From: Gammaproteobacteria bacterium
GTDB lineage: Bacteria; Pseudomonadota; Gammaproteobacteria; Granulosicoccales; Granulosicoccaceae
Direction of reading: 5' to 3'
NCBI GenBank assembly: GCA_019634245.1
Contig: JAHQVR010000053.1
Span: forward strand, 1-9,439
DNA length: 9,439 nucleotides
Of the stretch, positions 1 through 7,066 are shown piece by piece; the stretch's first letter is position 1, and every line of letters begins with the position of its first letter. Both the position numbers and the translations under genes were made by a program. The notes beneath the pieces were generated by a model. That model was not told the DNA's origin. It saw only the letters and a list, made by a program, of their open reading frames with translations, and searched no databases.

Positions 1-9
1 AATACAAGT

Positions 10-15
10 GGGGAG
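10..15 (+). promoter_or_regulatory. Ribosome binding site supporting the TTG start of the kinase gene
   Basis: A strong Shine-Dalgarno sequence, GGGGAG, ends six bases before the TTG at 22. No ATG lies near the expected N-terminus; the first in-frame ATG is far inside the kinase domain. This site therefore decides the start. Confidence 0.75.
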
Positions 16-21
16 TCTATC

Positions 22-900
22 TTGAGCAATACAGAGCTGATTCGCCGATTGCCTTATTGGCAATCTGAGGTTTCAATAGAAGTGCTGGGTGGTGGGATTA
101 CCAATCACAATTACCTGGTAACGCCAACCGGAACAAATGATCAGTTTGTTGTGCGTTTAGGTGAAGACATCCCCGTGCATCACATAAATCGCCATAATGA
201 GCTAGCGGCGAGCAATGCTGCTCATGAAGCGGGATTGGCTCCTGCAATACGGTACTTTGATAAAGGCGTGTTGGTAATGGACTATATTGACGCCGTAGCA
301 TTAGAGGCCTCCAACATTCAGCAACAGCCGATGTTAGAGCGCATTGTACCGCTGATAAAACGATGTCATGACAACATCCCCAATCACTTACGAGGTACCC
401 CAATCGTTTTTTGGGTTTTTCATGTTATACGCGACTATGCCAGATCGTTAAATGATGCTCAAAGTTCACATAGCCATAAACTACCCGATTTGCTTTTAGC
501 AGCAAAAGAGTTGGAAAAAGCAGCAGGACCGTTTGAAATCGTATTTGGTCATAATGATTTATTGGCGGCGAATATCCTTGATGACGGTTCGCGTCTATGG
601 TTAATTGATTGGGAATATGCAGGGTTCAATACACCTTTGTTTGATTTGGGCGGCTTAGCATCAAATAATTCATTGACCGAAAATCAAGAGCGCTGGATGT
701 TGGAACGCTACTATGAGCAGGTGGTTGATGACGAACTGTGGCGACGTTATTTTGCAATGAAAACAGCATCGCTACTGCGTGAAGCTATGTGGAGTATGGT
801 TTCTGAGGCGTACTCAACATTGGATTTTGATTACCCGAGCTATACACGCGAAAACTTGGTAAATTACCACAATAGCTACAAAAAGTTTAAGACTATGTAG
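22..900 (+). CDS. Choline/ethanolamine kinase-like phosphotransferase (APH/choline kinase fold)
   Basis: This 292-residue protein is probably a cytoplasmic small-molecule kinase that transfers phosphate from ATP to a hydroxyl of choline, ethanolamine or a similar amino alcohol. Seen in the sequence: an N-terminal glycine-rich nucleotide loop (GGGITNHNY, residues 23-31), the Brenner motif H177-N178-D179 with N184 (catalytic Asp and metal-binding Asn), and IDWEYAG from residue 195, in which D196 is the second metal ligand. The WEYAG form after the metal Asp is typical of choline kinase-like members rather than aminoglycoside kinases. The length is normal for the family. The TTG start follows a GGGGAG ribosome site. 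The upstream neighbour lies outside the window and the downstream uronate genes have their own promoter, so context does not identify the substrate. Thiamine kinase or another sugar/amino-alcohol kinase are alternatives. Confidence 0.85.
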   Translation: MSNTELIRRLPYWQSEVSIEVLGGGITNHNYLVTPTGTNDQFVVRLGEDIPVHHINRHNELAASNAAHEAGLAPAIRYFDKGVLVMDYIDAVALEASNIQQQPMLERIVPLIKRCHDNIPNHLRGTPIVFWVFHVIRDYARSLNDAQSSHSHKLPDLLLAAKELEKAAGPFEIVFGHNDLLAANILDDGSRLWLIDWEYAGFNTPLFDLGGLASNNSLTENQERWMLERYYEQVVDDELWRRYFAMKTASLLREAMWSMVSEAYSTLDFDYPSYTRENLVNYHNSYKKFKTM

Positions 901-912
901 TCGGTTATTTGA

Positions 913-940
913 TGCCTAAGGTATGCATGCGTTTTAGGCA
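913..940 (+). repeat. Small inverted repeat after the kinase gene
   Basis: TGCCTAA (913-919) and TTAGGCA (934-940) form a perfect 7-bp stem around a 14-base loop that itself contains the palindrome GCATGC. It starts 12 bases after the kinase stop codon, where a transcript end is expected. No T tract follows, so it is at best a weak or Rho-assisted terminator or an mRNA 3' end stabiliser. Confidence 0.35.
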
Positions 941-1003
941 CTAGCTTACTCCGTATTAGCTCTAGTCATTTCACAGCGCACGGTACTATTAAATTGGATG
1001 GAG

Positions 1004-1032
1004 TTGACTTGATACGGGTGCATAACTAAGAT
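1004..1032 (+). promoter_or_regulatory. Putative sigma70 promoter for uxaC-uxuB
   Basis: TTGACT at 1004-1009 matches the -35 consensus at five of six positions. After an ideal 17-base spacer, TAAGAT at 1027-1032 matches the -10 consensus at four of six, including the key first, second and last bases. Initiation near 1039 would leave a leader of about 50 bases before the uxaC ATG. The rest of the 189-base gap contains no gene that I can support, and I see no clear operator palindrome for a GntR-type uronate regulator. Confidence 0.5.
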
Positions 1033-1089
1033 TCATAGCCTCTGTGCAACGTTAGCGAAGCATCTCGATACGCCAATTGAAAGGTAAAC

Positions 1090-2496
1090 ATGAGCTTGTT
1101 AGATGAAAACCGACTGTTCCCAGCCGATAGTAAAGTCAGAGGCTTAGCGCGAGAAATTTATCAGAGCGTTCGTGATCTACCGATCATTAGCCCGCATGGT
1201 CATACCGACCCGCAGTGGTACGCTGAAGACAAACCGTTTCCCGACCCGGCTAAACTATTTGTCACACCCGATCATTATGTATTTCGAATGTTGCATTCGC
1301 AGGGTATCTCATTAGATCAGTTGGGTATTCCACGCCTTGATGGCGGTCCCGTAGAACAAGATTCCCGAAAAGTCTGGCGGCTCTTTGCTGAACACTATCA
1401 TTTGTTTCGTGGTACGCCCACTCGAATCTGGTTAGATCATGCGTTTTCAGAAGTGTTTGGTGTTCAACAACGTTTATCAAGTGAAACAGCTGACGCTATC
1501 TACGACCAGATTGCACAATGTCTTGACCAAGATGACTACAGACCACGCGCTTTATTTGAGCGTTTTAACATAGAAGCCATTTCCACTACGGAGAGCGCAA
1601 CGGACGATCTGCGTTGGCACAAGATGATCCGTGATAGTGGATGGACCGGTAAGGTCGTGACGGCCTATCGTCCCGATGCTGTTGTTGATCCCGAATTTGA
1701 TGGCTTTGCCAACAATGTACAAAAACTGGGTGAAGTGACGGGGGAAGATACCACCACCTGGGATGGCTACCTGGCGGCGCATCGAATTAGGCGTGCGTAC
1801 TTCAAAGAGTTTGGCGCTACCTCGTCTGATCACGGCCATGCCTCGGCACGAACAGAAAACTACCCAAAAGACGTTGCGGCGAAGTTGTTTAACAAAGCAT
1901 TAAGTGGGGAGTGCTCACCAGAAGAAGCCGATGGATTTCGTGGGCATATGCTGACTGAAATGGCCAGAATGAGTATCGATGACGGGTTGGTCTTACAAAT
2001 TCATCCCGGATCTTCACGTAATCATTCGGCTGAGATAAAGGCATGCTTTGGTCGTGACATGGGTTTTGATATTCCCACACAAACAAACTATGTCTCATCT
2101 CTAGCACCATTGCTCAATGCGGTAGGTAATCGTACTGATCTGACGATCATTCTATTTACATTGGATGAAACCGCGTACTCGAGAGAACTGGCTCCTTTGG
2201 CGGGTGCGTATGCAGCACTGAAGCTGGGTCCGCCGTGGTGGTTTTACGACAGCTATGAGGGAATGATTCGTTTTCGCGAGATGACTACGGAAACTGCAGG
2301 TTTTTATAATACCGTTGGATTCAATGATGATACACGCGCGTTTTGCTCGATACCTGCCAGGCATGATGTAGCTCGTCGGGTGGATAGTGCTTATCTCGCA
2401 CAATTAGTATCAACCGGTCGCTTGGACGAAGACGAAGCTCATGAGGTGGCACACGATTTGGCATATCGACTTGCTAAAGAAGCCTACAAGTTATGA
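1090..2496 (+). CDS. uxaC: Uronate (glucuronate/galacturonate) isomerase
   Basis: UxaC is a cytoplasmic amidohydrolase-superfamily isomerase that converts D-glucuronate to D-fructuronate and D-galacturonate to D-tagaturonate, the first step of hexuronate catabolism. The 468-residue length matches the family (about 470). Seen in the sequence: the N-terminal metal-binding HGH at H36 and H38, in the context ISPHGHTDP; the RPD motif in the TAYRPDAVVDPEF stretch; SSDHGH in the middle; an IHPG strand with H305; and the late WWFYDS motif around D387. The DHYVFRMLHSQGI segment is also characteristic. The HGHTDP form differs from the enterobacterial YHCHLPP form, so this appears to belong to the other large UxaC branch. 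The ATG is preceded by AAGG five bases upstream. The stop overlaps the start of the next gene as ATGA, indicating translational coupling. Confidence 0.95.
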   Translation: MSLLDENRLFPADSKVRGLAREIYQSVRDLPIISPHGHTDPQWYAEDKPFPDPAKLFVTPDHYVFRMLHSQGISLDQLGIPRLDGGPVEQDSRKVWRLFAEHYHLFRGTPTRIWLDHAFSEVFGVQQRLSSETADAIYDQIAQCLDQDDYRPRALFERFNIEAISTTESATDDLRWHKMIRDSGWTGKVVTAYRPDAVVDPEFDGFANNVQKLGEVTGEDTTTWDGYLAAHRIRRAYFKEFGATSSDHGHASARTENYPKDVAAKLFNKALSGECSPEEADGFRGHMLTEMARMSIDDGLVLQIHPGSSRNHSAEIKACFGRDMGFDIPTQTNYVSSLAPLLNAVGNRTDLTIILFTLDETAYSRELAPLAGAYAALKLGPPWWFYDSYEGMIRFREMTTETAGFYNTVGFNDDTRAFCSIPARHDVARRVDSAYLAQLVSTGRLDEDEAHEVAHDLAYRLAKEAYKL

Positions 2497-3902
2497 AGGA
2501 AGTCGTGCGTCCCAAAACCGGTATTGTGCATTTGGGTCTGGGTGCTTTTTTTCGAGCCTTCGGTTGCATTTATATCGCAGATGCTATGGCGTCATCGGGT
2601 GGCGATTGGGGTATCACCGGTGTTTCCCTGCGTAAACCGGATATACGCGATGCCTTAGAACCACAGTTCTGGGCTTATACAGCGGTCACGCTAGGCAAAG
2701 ATGGCGAGAAAACGCGTCGAGTTGAAGTACTGAACAATGTCTTGTTCGCACTCGATAATCCCGAGGCCGTTTTGGCAAGCATGGCCGACCCAAACGTAAA
2801 GATTGTATCGTTGACGGTTACCGAAAAAGGGTATTGTCACTCGCCCGCAACAGGATTGCTTAACAGGGAGCATCCTGATATTCAGCACGATCTGGTTAAT
2901 CCTATGCCGGTATCGGCGCCTGGATTTCTGGTGCGCGCTTTACAAAAAAGGCACACCTCGGGCCTGTCACCTTTTACGGTGTTGTGTTGCGATAATATTC
3001 CTGACAATGGATCGCTGGTACGCAGTCTCGTGTTAGAGCTGGCCGATCAGATCGACAAGCCATTGTCTGATTGGATCAGGCAATATGTTCGTTTTCCATC
3101 AACCATGGTTGACAGAATCACACCCGCTACAACAGCTGCTGACATTAAGCGGGTCGAAGCCATAACCGGTGTGTACGATGCAGCACCTGTTATGCACGAA
3201 CCCTTTTCTCAGTGGGTAATCGAGGATGATTTTGTTAACAATGAACGACCGGATCTTGGCGCCGCAGGGGTGGAGTTTGTACGTAGTGTTACTGCACACG
3301 AACATATGAAGCTGCGCATGCTTAATGGTACGCACTCAGGCCTGGCCTACACGGGCTATCTAGCCGGGCACGAGACAATTTCGGATACCATGCAAGACGC
3401 AACGTTTACGGCATTTGTAAAGCAATTGTGGTCGGAGATCACACCCGCAGTAGACGCTCCGGAGAATGTCAGCTTAAGCGAATATGCTGACAAGTTGCTT
3501 GAGCGCTATTCCAATCCGGCAATACGACACCGCACATGGCAAATCGCGATGGACGGTAGCCAAAAGTTACCGCAGCGCATCTTGGATACCTTAAGCGACA
3601 ATATCGCTGCTGGTCGCGAATCGGCAGGTTTGATTTTGGTTGTAGCCGCCTGGATGCGCTACGTCAGCGGTATTGATGAATCAGGCTCGCCTATCGACGT
3701 TCGCGATCCACTTGCTAGCCGGCTCAAAAGTCTGTGTGATGCGTCACAAAGCGTTCCGGAAACGGTGTCTGCCTTGCTCTCGGTGAGAGAGGTATTTCCA
3801 GTAGAATTAGCAAGCCAAATCGAAGACCAGCTCAGTGCTGCGGCGCAGAGGTTGTGGGCCATTGGGTCGAAAGCTGCGATAGAGGAACAGATCACCCATT
3901 AA
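2493..3902 (+). CDS. uxuB: Mannitol dehydrogenase family oxidoreductase, probable D-mannonate oxidoreductase (fructuronate reductase)
   Basis: This NAD-dependent polyol-specific long-chain dehydrogenase probably reduces D-fructuronate made by UxaC to D-mannonate; tagaturonate reductase (UxaB-like) activity is an alternative. Seen in the sequence: an N-terminal Rossmann start (IVHLGLGAFFRA, residues 11-22), TVTEKGYC in the middle of the NAD domain, CDNIPDNG, and the catalytic signature K273-LRML-N278-GT-H281 in the C-terminal domain. In the family these residues are the general base lysine and the substrate-binding Asn and His. At 469 residues it is close to UxuB length (about 485). In most family members the N-terminal motif reads G-x-F-H-R-A-H; here both histidine positions are Phe (F20, F23). 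The ATG overlaps the uxaC stop by four bases, so the pair is clearly one operon. The mannonate dehydratase gene that would follow is absent from the window. Confidence 0.85.
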   Translation: MKEVVRPKTGIVHLGLGAFFRAFGCIYIADAMASSGGDWGITGVSLRKPDIRDALEPQFWAYTAVTLGKDGEKTRRVEVLNNVLFALDNPEAVLASMADPNVKIVSLTVTEKGYCHSPATGLLNREHPDIQHDLVNPMPVSAPGFLVRALQKRHTSGLSPFTVLCCDNIPDNGSLVRSLVLELADQIDKPLSDWIRQYVRFPSTMVDRITPATTAADIKRVEAITGVYDAAPVMHEPFSQWVIEDDFVNNERPDLGAAGVEFVRSVTAHEHMKLRMLNGTHSGLAYTGYLAGHETISDTMQDATFTAFVKQLWSEITPAVDAPENVSLSEYADKLLERYSNPAIRHRTWQIAMDGSQKLPQRILDTLSDNIAAGRESAGLILVVAAWMRYVSGIDESGSPIDVRDPLASRLKSLCDASQSVPETVSALLSVREVFPVELASQIEDQLSAAAQRLWAIGSKAAIEEQITH

Positions 3903-3921
3903 TTTGACGCTGCGATGAATT

Positions 3922-3949
3922 TTGCCTAATTTGGACATCAAGGTACAAT
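3922..3949 (+). promoter_or_regulatory. Putative promoter for the TRAP transporter operon
   Basis: TACAAT at 3944-3949 matches the -10 consensus at five of six positions. TTGCCT at 3922-3927, 16 bases upstream, is a fair -35 (four of six). It lies in the 113-base gap between uxuB and dctP and would give a leader of about 60 bases. TATAAA at 3976-3981 is an alternative -10 without a good -35. No terminator hairpin was seen between uxuB and this site, so readthrough from uxaC-uxuB is also likely. Confidence 0.35.
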
Positions 3950-4015
3950 AGTGTAGGGCCTTCGTTTTCTGGTCTTATAAAATAACGATTACGATCGATA
4001 CTTGGAGTGAAATAA

Positions 4016-5023
4016 ATGAGAAATAAACTAGTTGGACTGCTCTTGACTGCAGCCACAGCAACGGCATTTTCGGGCAGCTCAATGGCTGCCGACAAGGTTT
4101 TAACCTTTTCGCATTGGGCTGGCCCCAAGCACTCAATGGCCAGTGCCTGGTACCCCTGGTACAGCGAGCAACTCTCTGAGTGCTCCGGTGGTTCGCTTAC
4201 AGTCAAGATGGAAAACGGTCTTGCGCCACCGCCTGCGCAGTACGATACCATTCGTGATGGTGTAGCTGACATCGGTTGGATTGTGCACGGCTACACAAAG
4301 GGTAAATTCCTGACCACTAAATTGCTTGAATTACCTGGCTTGGCGGGTAACGCGGAGTCCATGTCGGTGGCATTTCAGATGGCTCACGAAAAATATTTTG
4401 CCGCTGCAAAAGAAGCCAAAGGTGTGGTTGTCATGGGTAAGTTTGTTCATGGCCCGGGTATGATCAACACTGCAGAAAAAATTACCTCATACAAGCAAGT
4501 TGAAGGCATGAAGCTGCGTGTCGGTGGTGGTGTTGCTAATGAAGTAGGCAGTGCATTGGGTGTAGCGGGCGTTAATATGCCAGCACCTTCAGTGTATGAA
4601 GCTATCGCATCAGGTGTAGCCGAGGGTGTTTTCTTCCCAGCTGAGACCCTGTACTCGTTCAAGATTGATGAATTGACAAAGTTCTCGTTTAAAAATCCTG
4701 ACGGCATGTACACCACGTCGTTTGCATTAATCATGAACCAGGACAGCTACGACGATCTTTCTGATGAGCACAAGGCTTGTGTGGATAAATTCAATGGTGT
4801 GGAGATGTCGCGCACTATCGGACAATTCTGGGATGAGGCCGATACGATCGGCATAACTGAGTCGGCTAAAACAGGTTCAGTCATCATTGAAGCCAGTGAT
4901 GAAGAGCGTGCTTATTTCAAGGAAAAAACCGCTGGTATCGAAGCTAAAGTCATCGCAGAGGTAGAGTCCCGTGGTGTTGATGCCAAAGCTGCACTTGAGT
5001 TCATACGATCGCAGTTGCAATAA
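4016..5023 (+). CDS. dctP: TRAP transporter periplasmic substrate-binding protein (DctP family)
   Basis: This 335-residue extracytoplasmic receptor captures an organic acid and delivers it to the DctQM membrane complex for sodium-driven uptake. Seen in the sequence: a Sec signal peptide (basic MRNK, hydrophobic core, likely cleavage after SMA at residue 24), then the mature DctP fold starting VLTFSHW. The GMKLRVGGG stretch carries R168, the position of the family's conserved carboxylate-binding arginine. ADIGWIVHGY and the YEAIASGVAEGVFFP segment are also typical. An acidic ligand is therefore expected, and the adjacent uxaC-uxuB genes point to a hexuronate; this is inference. The ATG follows GGAG eight bases upstream. 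C56 and C255 are the only cysteines, so a periplasmic disulfide is possible. The stop is followed after 32 bases by dctQ. Confidence 0.95.
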   Translation: MRNKLVGLLLTAATATAFSGSSMAADKVLTFSHWAGPKHSMASAWYPWYSEQLSECSGGSLTVKMENGLAPPPAQYDTIRDGVADIGWIVHGYTKGKFLTTKLLELPGLAGNAESMSVAFQMAHEKYFAAAKEAKGVVVMGKFVHGPGMINTAEKITSYKQVEGMKLRVGGGVANEVGSALGVAGVNMPAPSVYEAIASGVAEGVFFPAETLYSFKIDELTKFSFKNPDGMYTTSFALIMNQDSYDDLSDEHKACVDKFNGVEMSRTIGQFWDEADTIGITESAKTGSVIIEASDEERAYFKEKTAGIEAKVIAEVESRGVDAKAALEFIRSQLQ

Positions 5024-5055
5024 GTCGTTTTATATTCAAGAGTTAGTTTTGATCA

Positions 5056-5583
5056 GTGCGGAATTTTCTCACTAAAGCAGAAAGGCTGACAGACGCTGTC
5101 AGCCTTTTTTGCGCCAATGTCGCTGCGATGATACTGTTGTTGCTAGTGGCACTCACCTGCGTTGATGTTGTCGGCCGGTATTTTTTTAATTCGCCTCTCG
5201 TGGGTACGGTTGAGCTGGTCGAAATATGCATGGGAGCGATAACTTTCTTTTCGTTCCCGCTCATGTTCATTCGTAACGATCATATTATCGTCGATCTCAT
5301 TCCTCATTTTAAGCGTGGCTATATTGGCTGGATCACATCGATCGTGTTTCTCGCAGTAACTTTTTATGTGGCAGTAAAGCTGGGTGATCGCGTGTTCGAC
5401 TATGCAGTCAGAGCCTTTGAAGATGGTGACGTAACAGAGTACATCGGTATTCCCAGATACCCGGTAGTAGGGTTTGTATCGGCTGCAATATTCTCGGCGG
5501 CTGCAATCAGTTTATTGCGCTTGGGTCTGTTGTTGAGCAAGCCAGGTGAGAATCTGCACGTAGAGGGTGATAGCAAACAATGA
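5056..5583 (+). CDS. dctQ: TRAP transporter small permease subunit (DctQ family)
   Basis: DctQ is the small inner-membrane subunit that pairs with DctM in the TRAP transporter. The 175-residue protein has four predicted membrane segments at about residues 15-37, 51-72, 88-108 and 133-158. It carries the family motif DVVGRYFFNSPLVGTVEL (residues 37-54), followed by the RNDHI segment near residue 73. The GTG at 5056 is chosen because an in-frame TGA sits only six bases upstream (5050-5052) and the next usual start, ATG at 5128 (codon 25), would cut into the first membrane segment. The ribosome site is poor (AAGAG about 13 bases upstream), suggesting weak initiation or dependence on dctP translation. 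Codons 9 to 18 form a perfect terminator hairpin, described separately. The stop overlaps the dctM start as ATGA. Confidence 0.93.
   Translation: MRNFLTKAERLTDAVSLFCANVAAMILLLLVALTCVDVVGRYFFNSPLVGTVELVEICMGAITFFSFPLMFIRNDHIIVDLIPHFKRGYIGWITSIVFLAVTFYVAVKLGDRVFDYAVRAFEDGDVTEYIGIPRYPVVGFVSAAIFSAAAISLLRLGLLLSKPGENLHVEGDSKQ
5081..5110 (+). terminator. Intrinsic terminator/attenuator inside the 5' end of dctQ
   Basis: AAAGGCTGACAG (5081-5092) and CTGTCAGCCTTT (5096-5107) make a perfect 12-bp stem with a three-base ACG loop. The T run spans 5105-5110, three of its bases lying in the stem. The hairpin ends 87 bases after the dctP stop and has the textbook form of a Rho-independent terminator, yet all of it lies in frame within dctQ. 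It would end most transcripts after dctP and lower dctQM expression. Ribosomes entering dctQ could melt it, so it may act as a translation-sensitive attenuator. Confidence 0.75.
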
Positions 5584-6869
5584 CGGCCGCACTTTTAGGA
5601 TTCGCTGCGGTACTGGTATTGGCATTTATGCGGATGCCCTTAGGTATTGCCTTGGGCCTGGTTGGTGTCGTGGGTTTTGCCCATGAATCCAGCTTTCGCG
5701 CGGCCATGTCCAGTGCAAGCAGGCTGGTCATCGACTCTAGTCAGTCTTACGGTTTATCTGTGGTGCCTTTGTTTATCCTTATGGGGCTAATGGTGGAGCG
5801 TGGTGGTATGGCTAAAGAGCTCTACCGCGCAGCCTATGTCTTTTTAGGGCATCGACGTGGTGGTTTAGCCATGTCTACAATCTGTGCTTGCGGTATGTTT
5901 TCTGCTATATGCGGGTCCTCGTTAGCTACCGCTGCCACCATGTCTAAAGTATCGATGCCGGAAATGCGTCGCTACAAATACAGTGATCAGTTAGCCACAG
6001 CGTCTATTGCAGCCGGTGGTACGCTCGGTATATTGATACCACCCAGCGTTATATTGGTTATCTATGGTCTGATCACCAATGTATCGGTAGGTAAACTTTT
6101 TATCGCGGGCATATTGCCAGGGCTGGTGGGTGTTTTGTTTTATCTAGCGGCAGTAACGTATGTTGTCCGTCGCAATCCTGCCGCTGGTCCTGCCGGGGCG
6201 CATTGTTCGTGGCGCGAGCGTTTCAGCGCATTGCGTGATGTTTGGACCACGCTCGGTTTGTTTGTATTCGTTATAGGCGGCATCTATGTTGGTGCGTTTA
6301 CGCCCACAGAAGCCGCTGGTATGGGAGCGGCTGGGTCGATCCTTATAGCGGCTCAACGCCGCGCATTAAATTGGCATGCTCTGTTATCGGTAACGCGCGA
6401 AACTGCGCTTACCACTGCTAAGCTGTTTTTGGTGCTGTTCGGTGCAATGATTTTTTCTAATTTTGTTAATCGAGCCGGCTTGCCTGACGGCTTGATAAAC
6501 ATAGTCAATAGTTTTGATGTGTCGCCATTGGGTGTGATCTTTATTATCCTGGCAATTTATCTTGTGTTGGGATGTGTGTTCGAATCTTTATCCATGATCC
6601 TGCTCACGGTGCCCATCTTTGCTCCGGTGGTAGAAGGGCTAGGCTTCGATCTCATTTGGTTTGGCATATTGGTTGTGGTCGCTACTGAAATCAGTTTGAT
6701 TACACCCCCAATCGGGCTTAATGTGTTTGTACTCAAAGGCGTCTTAAAAGATGTATCAGTCAAGACAATCTTTAAAGGTGTAACACCTTTTTGGATTGCT
6801 GATATTTTTCGCTTAATGTTACTGGCCTTCGTGCCGGCCATTTCGATGTTGCTACCATCGCTAATGTGA
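5580..6869 (+). CDS. dctM: TRAP transporter large permease subunit (DctM family)
   Basis: DctM is the large inner-membrane subunit that forms the sodium-coupled transport path of the TRAP system. At 429 residues with roughly a dozen hydrophobic segments it has normal family length. Seen in order: PLFILMG (63-69), CGSSLATAATM (111-121), the hairpin-type GTLGILIPPSVILVIYG (147-163), GGIYVGAFTPTEAAGMGA (233-250) and the repeat-related ITPPIGLNVFVLKGV (374-388). The two PP-containing hairpin motifs are the hallmark of the internally duplicated DctM transport core. The ATG overlaps the dctQ stop by four bases, so the two membrane subunits are translationally coupled. The nearest terminator candidate downstream is about 120 bases away (6988-7029). 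DctM sequence alone does not tell the substrate; the neighbouring uronate genes are the only hint. Confidence 0.97.
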   Translation: MTAALLGFAAVLVLAFMRMPLGIALGLVGVVGFAHESSFRAAMSSASRLVIDSSQSYGLSVVPLFILMGLMVERGGMAKELYRAAYVFLGHRRGGLAMSTICACGMFSAICGSSLATAATMSKVSMPEMRRYKYSDQLATASIAAGGTLGILIPPSVILVIYGLITNVSVGKLFIAGILPGLVGVLFYLAAVTYVVRRNPAAGPAGAHCSWRERFSALRDVWTTLGLFVFVIGGIYVGAFTPTEAAGMGAAGSILIAAQRRALNWHALLSVTRETALTTAKLFLVLFGAMIFSNFVNRAGLPDGLINIVNSFDVSPLGVIFIILAIYLVLGCVFESLSMILLTVPIFAPVVEGLGFDLIWFGILVVVATEISLITPPIGLNVFVLKGVLKDVSVKTIFKGVTPFWIADIFRLMLLAFVPAISMLLPSLM

Positions 6870-6987
6870 CCTGGTGTGTAAAAGTCTAGCTTAGCGAGGC
6901 AGATGCTGGGCAAACGGGCTTGTAAATTCCAAATCATCAAGGCCTGATTGACCGCTGTGATGCGATATATGCGAGAGATGCGGTTAC

Positions 6988-7029
6988 ACAGAAGCTAAAA
7001 TGCTATAATGGTGGGCTTCTGTCTTTTTT
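6988..7029 (+). terminator. Terminator-like hairpin before ybiT, enclosing a promoter
   Basis: ACAGAAGC (6988-6995) pairs perfectly with GCTTCTGT (7015-7022), and one base later comes a run of six T (7024-7029). The loop is long (19 bases), which weakens it, but its position between dctM and ybiT fits the end of the TRAP operon. The loop contains TGCTATAAT, the promoter listed separately. The rest of the 197-base gap (6870-7066) shows no coding potential or repeat that I can support. Confidence 0.55.
7001..7009 (+). promoter_or_regulatory. Extended -10 promoter for ybiT
   Basis: TGCTATAAT is a perfect extended -10 element (TGn followed by consensus TATAAT). No convincing -35 is found 16 to 18 bases upstream, which extended -10 promoters can tolerate. 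Initiation near 7016 gives a leader of about 50 bases before the GTG of ybiT. The transcript would begin within the right arm of the hairpin at 6988-7022 and so would not form it. Confidence 0.5.
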
Positions 7030-7066
7030 GGCGCATGTTTGGTGCGCTCTACCGTGAGCCTAATCC

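Noticed and set aside
991..1078. AAATTGG (991-997) and CCAATT (1073-1078) as half-sites of a GntR-type (UxuR/ExuR-like) operator around the uxaC promoter
   Set aside because: They are about 75 bases apart, short, and neither is part of a local palindrome; this is expected by chance.
2441..2635. Plus-strand 64-codon frame across the uxaC-uxuB junction
   Set aside because: It overlaps two recognised genes in another frame, and the ATGA overlap of uxaC and uxuB already explains the junction.
5128..5583. Alternative dctQ start at ATG 5128, downstream of the hairpin, which would make the terminator purely non-coding
   Set aside because: It has no ribosome site and would remove the N-terminal residues and part of the first membrane segment expected for DctQ. 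GTG 5056 is preferred, though its ribosome site is also weak.
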